This document shows, piece by piece, positions 7,076 through 10,210 of a DNA stretch of 10,210 nt. The notes under the pieces were generated by a model, which made no database searches, was not told the DNA's origin, and worked only from the letters and a program-made list of their open reading frames with translations. The position numbers were made by a program, and so were the translations under genes. Every line of letters begins with the position of its first letter. Positions within the stretch are counted from its first letter, which is position 1. The DNA is from an uncultured bacterium (GTDB taxonomy: Bacteria; Actinomycetota; Actinomycetes; S36-B12): positions 1-10,210 of the forward strand of contig CAJAKT010000062.1 of assembly GCA_903940375.1 (NCBI GenBank), read 5' to 3'.

Positions 7076-8316
7076 ATTCGCTGCTCGTCTACGTCGTCAT
7101 CGCCGTGCTCGTCGTCATCATCGCCACCGTGGGCATCGTGGCCCTGCGTCGTGGTCGGGCGGCCTCGGGACCGCTTGAGGCCAAGCCCCGCCCGGGCATC
7201 GACTACTCCCCGGGAGTCGGCGACGATGACTCCGTCCCGCGGGACACGCCGCGACGGACCGTCGACGTCATCGAGGTCGGCGAGCCACTCGCCGGACCCG
7301 TCGAGGAACTGGTGCTTGCCGAGCCGGTCGAGACGTCGAGTGAGGACGTCTCGCTGGAGGATCTCGAGGGTCTCCTGCTCGTCGAGGTGCCCGAGCCGGC
7401 GACGGGTCGCCTGCAGCGACTGCGCGCACGGCTGGCGCGCTCGCAGAATGCACTGGGCCGCGGGCTGCTGACGCTGCTCAGCCGCGCGGACATCGACGAG
7501 GCGACGTGGGACGAGGTCGAGGAGACGCTCCTCACCGCTGACCTCGGTGTCGGCCCCACGCAGGACCTGATCGATCGGCTGCGCACCCGCGTCCGAATCG
7601 AGGGCACCGCCGACCCGGCCCAGGTGCACCAGATGCTGCGCGAGGAGCTCATCGCCCTGGTGGATCCGAGCATGGACCGCCGGGTACGGGCTGAGCGCAT
7701 CGACGGACGACCCGGTGTGGTCCTTGTCGTGGGCGTCAACGGCACCGGCAAGACGACCACGACGGGCAAGCTCGCACGGCTCGCGGTGGCATCGGGTCAG
7801 ACCGTTGTCCTGGGTGCCGCCGACACGTTCCGCGCTGCCGCCGCGCAGCAGTTGCAGACCTGGGGCGATCGGGTGGGCGCGGCCGTGGTCCGCGGTCCTG
7901 AGGGCGGCGATCCCGCGGCCGTGGCCTTCGACGCCGTGGCCACCGGTGCCGCAGCGGACGTTGACACCGTCATCATCGATACGGCCGGACGACTGCACAC
8001 CAAGACCGGCCTCATGGACGAACTGGGCAAGGTCAAGCGGGTCATCGAGAAGCAGTCGCCGATCGACGAGGTCCTCCTCGTCCTTGATGCCACCACAGGT
8101 CAGAACGGGCTCGTGCAGGCGCGGGTGTTCGCCGAGGTCGTGGAGGTGACCGGGATCGTGCTCACGAAGCTGGATGGAACGGCGCGGGGCGGCATCGTCG
8201 TGGCCGTCCAGCGTGAGCTCGGTGTCCCGGTCAAGCTCGTCGGCCTGGGGGAGGGCCCGGATGACCTGGCGCCCTTCGAGCCGGATGTATTCGTCGACGC
8301 ACTGCTCGACGGCTGA
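7072..8316 (+). CDS. ftsY: Signal recognition particle receptor FtsY
   Basis: FtsY is the membrane-associated SRP receptor GTPase that docks SRP-ribosome complexes (through Ffh) at the SecYEG translocon for co-translational membrane insertion. From the ATG at 7072 the protein is 414 residues. Residues 3-24 form a hydrophobic anchor followed by RRGR, as in actinobacterial FtsY; residues 35-110 are an acidic, variable A domain. The N domain follows, and the G domain has G1 GVNGTGKTT (221-229, Lys227), G2 DTFRAAAAQQL (from 251), G3 DTAGR (303-307), G4 TKLDGTARGG (from 365) and G5 GLGE (391-394). All GTPase elements are intact. The ATG at 7063 is in frame three codons earlier, but its Shine-Dalgarno would touch the codon, whereas 7072 has GGAAGGA at normal spacing. 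A leaderless start at 7063 remains possible. Divergent from the YhhN-like gene; followed by a hairpin and then the amtB operon. Confidence 0.97.
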   Translation: MDSLLVYVVIAVLVVIIATVGIVALRRGRAASGPLEAKPRPGIDYSPGVGDDDSVPRDTPRRTVDVIEVGEPLAGPVEELVLAEPVETSSEDVSLEDLEGLLLVEVPEPATGRLQRLRARLARSQNALGRGLLTLLSRADIDEATWDEVEETLLTADLGVGPTQDLIDRLRTRVRIEGTADPAQVHQMLREELIALVDPSMDRRVRAERIDGRPGVVLVVGVNGTGKTTTTGKLARLAVASGQTVVLGAADTFRAAAAQQLQTWGDRVGAAVVRGPEGGDPAAVAFDAVATGAAADVDTVIIDTAGRLHTKTGLMDELGKVKRVIEKQSPIDEVLLVLDATTGQNGLVQARVFAEVVEVTGIVLTKLDGTARGGIVVAVQRELGVPVKLVGLGEGPDDLAPFEPDVFVDALLDG

Positions 8317-8327
8317 GCGAACTTACA

Positions 8328-8355
8328 CACACGTAACGGGCGGGGTGCCCGTGTG
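8328..8355 (+). terminator. Possible transcription terminator after ftsY (hairpin without T-run)
   Basis: Starting 12 bp after the ftsY stop, ACGGGC (8336-8341) and GCCCGT (8347-8352) form a perfect 6-bp stem with a GGGGT loop. An alternative, longer fold pairs outer CACAC (8328-8332) with GTGTG (8351-8355) and inner GGGC with GCCC, leaving GTAAC bulged. There is no run of T afterwards, which is common for terminators in high-GC actinobacteria but weakens the call. It would separate ftsY from amtB transcription. Confidence 0.4.
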
Positions 8356-8390
8356 ATCTGCGCGAAACATGTCAGGTAACGAACCGCAAC
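8353..8390 (+). promoter_or_regulatory. Candidate GlnR-like nitrogen-regulator box upstream of amtB
   Basis: Four pentamers stand at about 11-bp intervals: GTGAT (8353-8357), GAAAC (8364-8368), GTAAC (8376-8380, shifted by one base) and GCAAC (8386-8390). The Streptomyces GlnR box is, from established knowledge, alternating GTnAC and GAAAC half-sites separated by 6 bp. The second half-site is exact, the third is exact in sequence but off by one in spacing, and the first and fourth each have one mismatch. Location upstream of amtB-glnK-glnD is where GlnR acts in actinobacteria. No convincing -10 hexamer is visible nearby. The match is by eye and could be chance. Confidence 0.4.
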
Positions 8391-8408
8391 GCGGCTCACC
8401 CACACTTC

Positions 8409-8454
8409 GAAACGTCCAGGGGTCAACGACGACTCCATTCAATCCAGACGTTTC
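8409..8454 (+). repeat. Inverted repeat in the amtB leader, abutting the ribosome binding site
   Basis: GAAACGTC at 8409-8416 and GACGTTTC at 8447-8454 are exact reverse complements, separated by 30 nt. The downstream arm ends one base before the AAGGAGG ribosome binding site. It could be a pair of operator half-sites or a long-loop stem in the leader RNA. The repeat is certain; the function is inference. Confidence 0.45.
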
Positions 8455-8461
8455 AAGGAGG
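8455..8461 (+). promoter_or_regulatory. Strong ribosome binding site of amtB
   Basis: AAGGAGG is a nearly perfect anti-Shine-Dalgarno match, 8 nt before the ATG at 8470. It is the strongest site in the window and fixes the amtB start. Confidence 0.85.
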
Positions 8462-8469
8462 CTGGTTCT

Positions 8470-9798
8470 ATGGAGCTCAGTTCGGGAGACACCGCCTGGG
8501 TGCTTACCGCCGCGGCCCTTGTGCTGCTCATGACGCCCGGTGTGGCGTTCTTCTACGGCGGAATGGTGCGCTCGAAGAGTGTGCTCAACATGATGATGAT
8601 GTCGCTTCTGGCGATCGCCGTCGTCTCGGTGCTGTGGGTGGCCTTCGGCTACTCGCTGGCCTTCGGCGACGGTGGCAACGGCTTTGTCGGAGACCTCTCC
8701 GTGGCCGGCCTGTCCGACCTGGTCGGCAAGCTCGCCGACAACGGCGGCACGTATCCGATCCCGGCCCTCGCTTTCGCGATGTTCCAGTTGATGTTCGCCA
8801 TCATCACGGTGGCACTCATCTCCGGCGCAGTGGCTGATCGCATGAAGTTCCTCGCCTGGATCATCTTCGCGGCCGCATGGGTCACCATCGTCTACTTCCC
8901 GGTCGCGCACTGGGTCTTCGACTTCGGCGACAGTGAGCTCGGTGGCGACGGTGCAGGCTGGCTTGCCAACCTTGGTGTCCTCGACTTCGCGGGTGGCACG
9001 GCTGTCCACATCAATGCCGGTGCGGCTGGTCTGGCGCTCGTGGTGGTCATGGGCAAGCGCATTGGCTTCGGCAAGGTTCCGATGCGGCCCCACAACGTTC
9101 CCTTCGTCATCCTCGGTGCGTCGCTGCTCTACTTCGGCTGGTTCGGCTTCAACGCCGGGTCGGCCCTTGGCGCCAACGACCTGGCCGCTGTGGCCTTCAC
9201 CAACACGATGGTGGCAACGGCTGCAGCGATCCTTGGCTGGCTTGTCGTGGAGAAGATCCGCGACGGTCACGCCACGAGCCTCGGCGCGGCATCCGGTGCA
9301 GTGGCTGGCCTCGTGGCCATCACTCCTGCCTGTGCCTTCGTCGAGCCGGGCGGCGCTATCGCCATCGGTGCGATCGCCGGCATCATCTGCGCATTCGCGG
9401 TGACGCTGAAGTACCGACTGGGCTACGACGATTCGCTCGACGTGGTGGGCGTGCACCTGGTGGGCGGCATCGTCGGATGTCTGCTGATCGGCTTCTTCGC
9501 GACGACGAGTGTCAATGCGCTTGGCAAGGACGGCCTGTTCTACGGCGGTGACGTGAGCGTGCTGACAACGCAGGCGATCGGTGCCGGCGCAGTTCTGGCG
9601 TACTCGTTCATCGTCACGGTAATCCTCGCGTTCATCCTGAAGTTCACCGTGAAGCTGCGGGTCTCCTCGGATGATGAGGTCGCCGGTATCGACCTGGCGG
9701 CTCACGCCGAGTCGGCGTACGAAATGGGAGACTCAGGTGGCGGCGGAGTCCTCGCCGGCATTGGCCATGCTGCTCGCAACAACTCGGAGGTGGAGTGA
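8470..9798 (+). CDS. amtB: Ammonium transporter AmtB
   Basis: AmtB is a trimeric membrane channel that takes up ammonium when nitrogen is scarce and is blocked by GlnK when nitrogen is plentiful. The 442-residue protein has the usual eleven-span pattern, starting directly in span 1 (TAAALVLLMTPGVAFFYGG) without an obvious cleavable signal peptide. Key residues are present: gate phenylalanines Phe109 (FQLMFAIIT) and Phe227 (GWFGFNAGSA, with Trp224), Asp172 in DFAGGTAVHINAG, and the twin pore histidines His180 and His329 (DVVGVHLVGG). The cytoplasmic C-terminal tail keeps the GIDLAAHAESAYE region, which in E. coli contacts GlnK, followed by a glycine-rich stretch GDSGGGG. Nothing suggests loss of function. 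A 153-bp leader with a possible GlnR-like box precedes it, and its stop overlaps the glnK start (TGATG), so the two are translationally coupled. Confidence 0.98.
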   Translation: MELSSGDTAWVLTAAALVLLMTPGVAFFYGGMVRSKSVLNMMMMSLLAIAVVSVLWVAFGYSLAFGDGGNGFVGDLSVAGLSDLVGKLADNGGTYPIPALAFAMFQLMFAIITVALISGAVADRMKFLAWIIFAAAWVTIVYFPVAHWVFDFGDSELGGDGAGWLANLGVLDFAGGTAVHINAGAAGLALVVVMGKRIGFGKVPMRPHNVPFVILGASLLYFGWFGFNAGSALGANDLAAVAFTNTMVATAAAILGWLVVEKIRDGHATSLGAASGAVAGLVAITPACAFVEPGGAIAIGAIAGIICAFAVTLKYRLGYDDSLDVVGVHLVGGIVGCLLIGFFATTSVNALGKDGLFYGGDVSVLTTQAIGAGAVLAYSFIVTVILAFILKFTVKLRVSSDDEVAGIDLAAHAESAYEMGDSGGGGVLAGIGHAARNNSEVE

Positions 9799-10136
9799 TG
9801 AAGCTTGTCACCGCAATCATCAAGCCCTTCAAGCTCGAGGACGTCAAGGGCGCCCTCGAGGGGCGTGGAGTCCATGGCCTGACCGTCTCCGAAGCCTCTG
9901 GCTTCGGACGCCAGAAGGGCCACACCGAGGTCTACCGGGGCGCGGAGTACACCGTCGATCTGGTGCCGAAGGTGAAGATCGAGATCGTCGTGGATGACGA
10001 TGTCGTCGATGACGTCGTCGATGCCATCGTGGCCGCTGCGGCCACCGGCAAGATCGGCGACGGCAAGGTGTGGGTGATCCCCGTCGAGTCGATCGTGCGC
10101 GTTCGCACGGGCGAGCGCGGATCCGAAGCACTCTAA
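9798..10136 (+). CDS. glnK: Nitrogen regulatory protein PII (GlnK)
   Basis: This 112-residue trimeric PII protein binds ATP/ADP and 2-oxoglutarate, and plugs the AmtB channel when nitrogen is sufficient. Numbering matches the family exactly: Gly37, Gln39, the T-loop YRGAEYTVDL with modifiable Tyr51, Lys58, the ATP-binding TGKIGDGKVWV block (83-93, Lys90), and Arg101 and Arg103. The chosen ATG at 9798-9800 shares its A with the amtB stop (TGATG) and has GGAGG (9786-9790) 7 nt upstream; it gives the family N-terminus MKLVTAIIKPFKL. Tyr51 together with a probable downstream glnD indicates covalent control, which in actinobacteria is adenylylation rather than uridylylation. Position next to amtB supports the name glnK over glnB. 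Confidence 0.98.
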   Translation: MKLVTAIIKPFKLEDVKGALEGRGVHGLTVSEASGFGRQKGHTEVYRGAEYTVDLVPKVKIEIVVDDDVVDDVVDAIVAAAATGKIGDGKVWVIPVESIVRVRTGERGSEAL

Positions 10137-10147
10137 GGCCGAGCGGA

Positions 10148-10210
10148 GTGAACCCGAGCGAGTTCTCGTCCGCGCGGGACGAACTGGCGCGACGCCCCGG
10201 GCTTGACGGC
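10148..10210 (+). CDS. glnD: Probable start of GlnD, PII nucleotidyltransferase (3' end outside window)
   Basis: A frame opens at GTG 10148 and runs 21 codons to the window edge, encoding MNPSEFSSARDELARRPGLDG. AAGG (10135-10138) overlaps the glnK stop at 9-nt spacing as a ribosome binding site, and the gap to glnK is 11 bp. The assignment rests mainly on position: amtB-glnK-glnD is a conserved actinobacterial operon, and GlnD proteins often begin with a short variable stretch followed by an AR-rich helix like this. No catalytic motif is within the window. GlnD would modify and demodify GlnK at Tyr51. The frame is likely real; the name is inference from context. Confidence 0.6.
   Translation, partial: MNPSEFSSARDELARRPGLDG

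Noticed and set aside
7039..7998. Upstream extension of the minus-strand YhhN-like frame (552 codons in all).
   Set aside because: The extra N-terminal part is antisense to intact ftsY, has a hydrophilic shadow-like composition, and the family protein begins exactly at the ATG at 7038 with a ribosome binding site.
8325..8332. Short AC dinucleotide run after ftsY.
   Set aside because: Only four units; it is explained as part of a possible hairpin arm and is too short to be a repeat of note.
8323..9705. Long minus-strand open frame (460 codons) opposite amtB.
   Set aside because: It is rich in His, Asp, Glu and Arg, as expected of a frame opposite a hydrophobic high-GC gene. No recognised motif or ribosome binding site, and amtB is clearly the coding strand.
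9795..9797. GTG one codon before the chosen glnK start.
   Set aside because: The ATG at 9798 gives the exact family N-terminus and numbering (Tyr51, Lys90, Arg101, Arg103) and a better-spaced ribosome binding site.

Overview
The window is a stretch of conserved core chromosome from a high-GC Gram-positive bacterium (Actinomycetota). The GC content is high by eye, and five of the seven genes whose start is visible on the plus strand begin with GTG. FtsY carries an N-terminal membrane anchor, and the order plsX - (acp) - rnc - mutM - smc - ftsY - amtB - glnK - glnD is, from established knowledge, typical of actinobacteria. I cannot name a genus. I see no mobile element, CRISPR array, tRNA, rRNA or sign of recent transfer.

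Region 1 (2-6350, plus strand) looks like one transcription unit of five tightly packed genes: plsX (5' end cut off), a small acyl-carrier-protein-like gene, rnc (RNase III), mutM/fpg (8-oxoguanine glycosylase) and smc (chromosome condensation). The first three are joined by GTGA stop/start overlaps and the next two gaps are 9 bp each, so translational coupling is likely. The unit mixes phospholipid synthesis, RNA processing, base-excision repair and chromosome organisation. The most unusual point in the window is here: in the ACP-like protein, the DSL motif that normally carries the phosphopantetheine serine reads Ala-Pro-Ala. The adjacent PlsX also departs from two motifs I remember as conserved.

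Region 2 (6340-7038, minus strand) is a single multi-span membrane protein of the YhhN/TMEM86 (lysoplasmalogenase) family. It converges on smc, with the 3' ends overlapping by 11 bp, and diverges from ftsY with only 33 bp between the chosen start codons.

Region 3 (7072-8316, plus) is ftsY, the SRP receptor GTPase. Its preferred start codon and Shine-Dalgarno sequence lie in a small palindrome. A hairpin shortly after the stop may be a terminator.

Region 4 (8317-10210, plus) is the nitrogen-assimilation operon: a 153-bp regulatory gap with a possible GlnR-like box, an inverted repeat and a strong ribosome binding site, then amtB (ammonium channel), glnK (PII protein with Tyr51) and the first 21 codons of what is probably glnD (the PII-modifying enzyme). 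GlnK would gate AmtB according to nitrogen status, and GlnD would modify GlnK at Tyr51.

No gene-free stretch exceeds about 150 bp. Apart from the ACP-like gene and some regulatory details, this is an ordinary housekeeping region.
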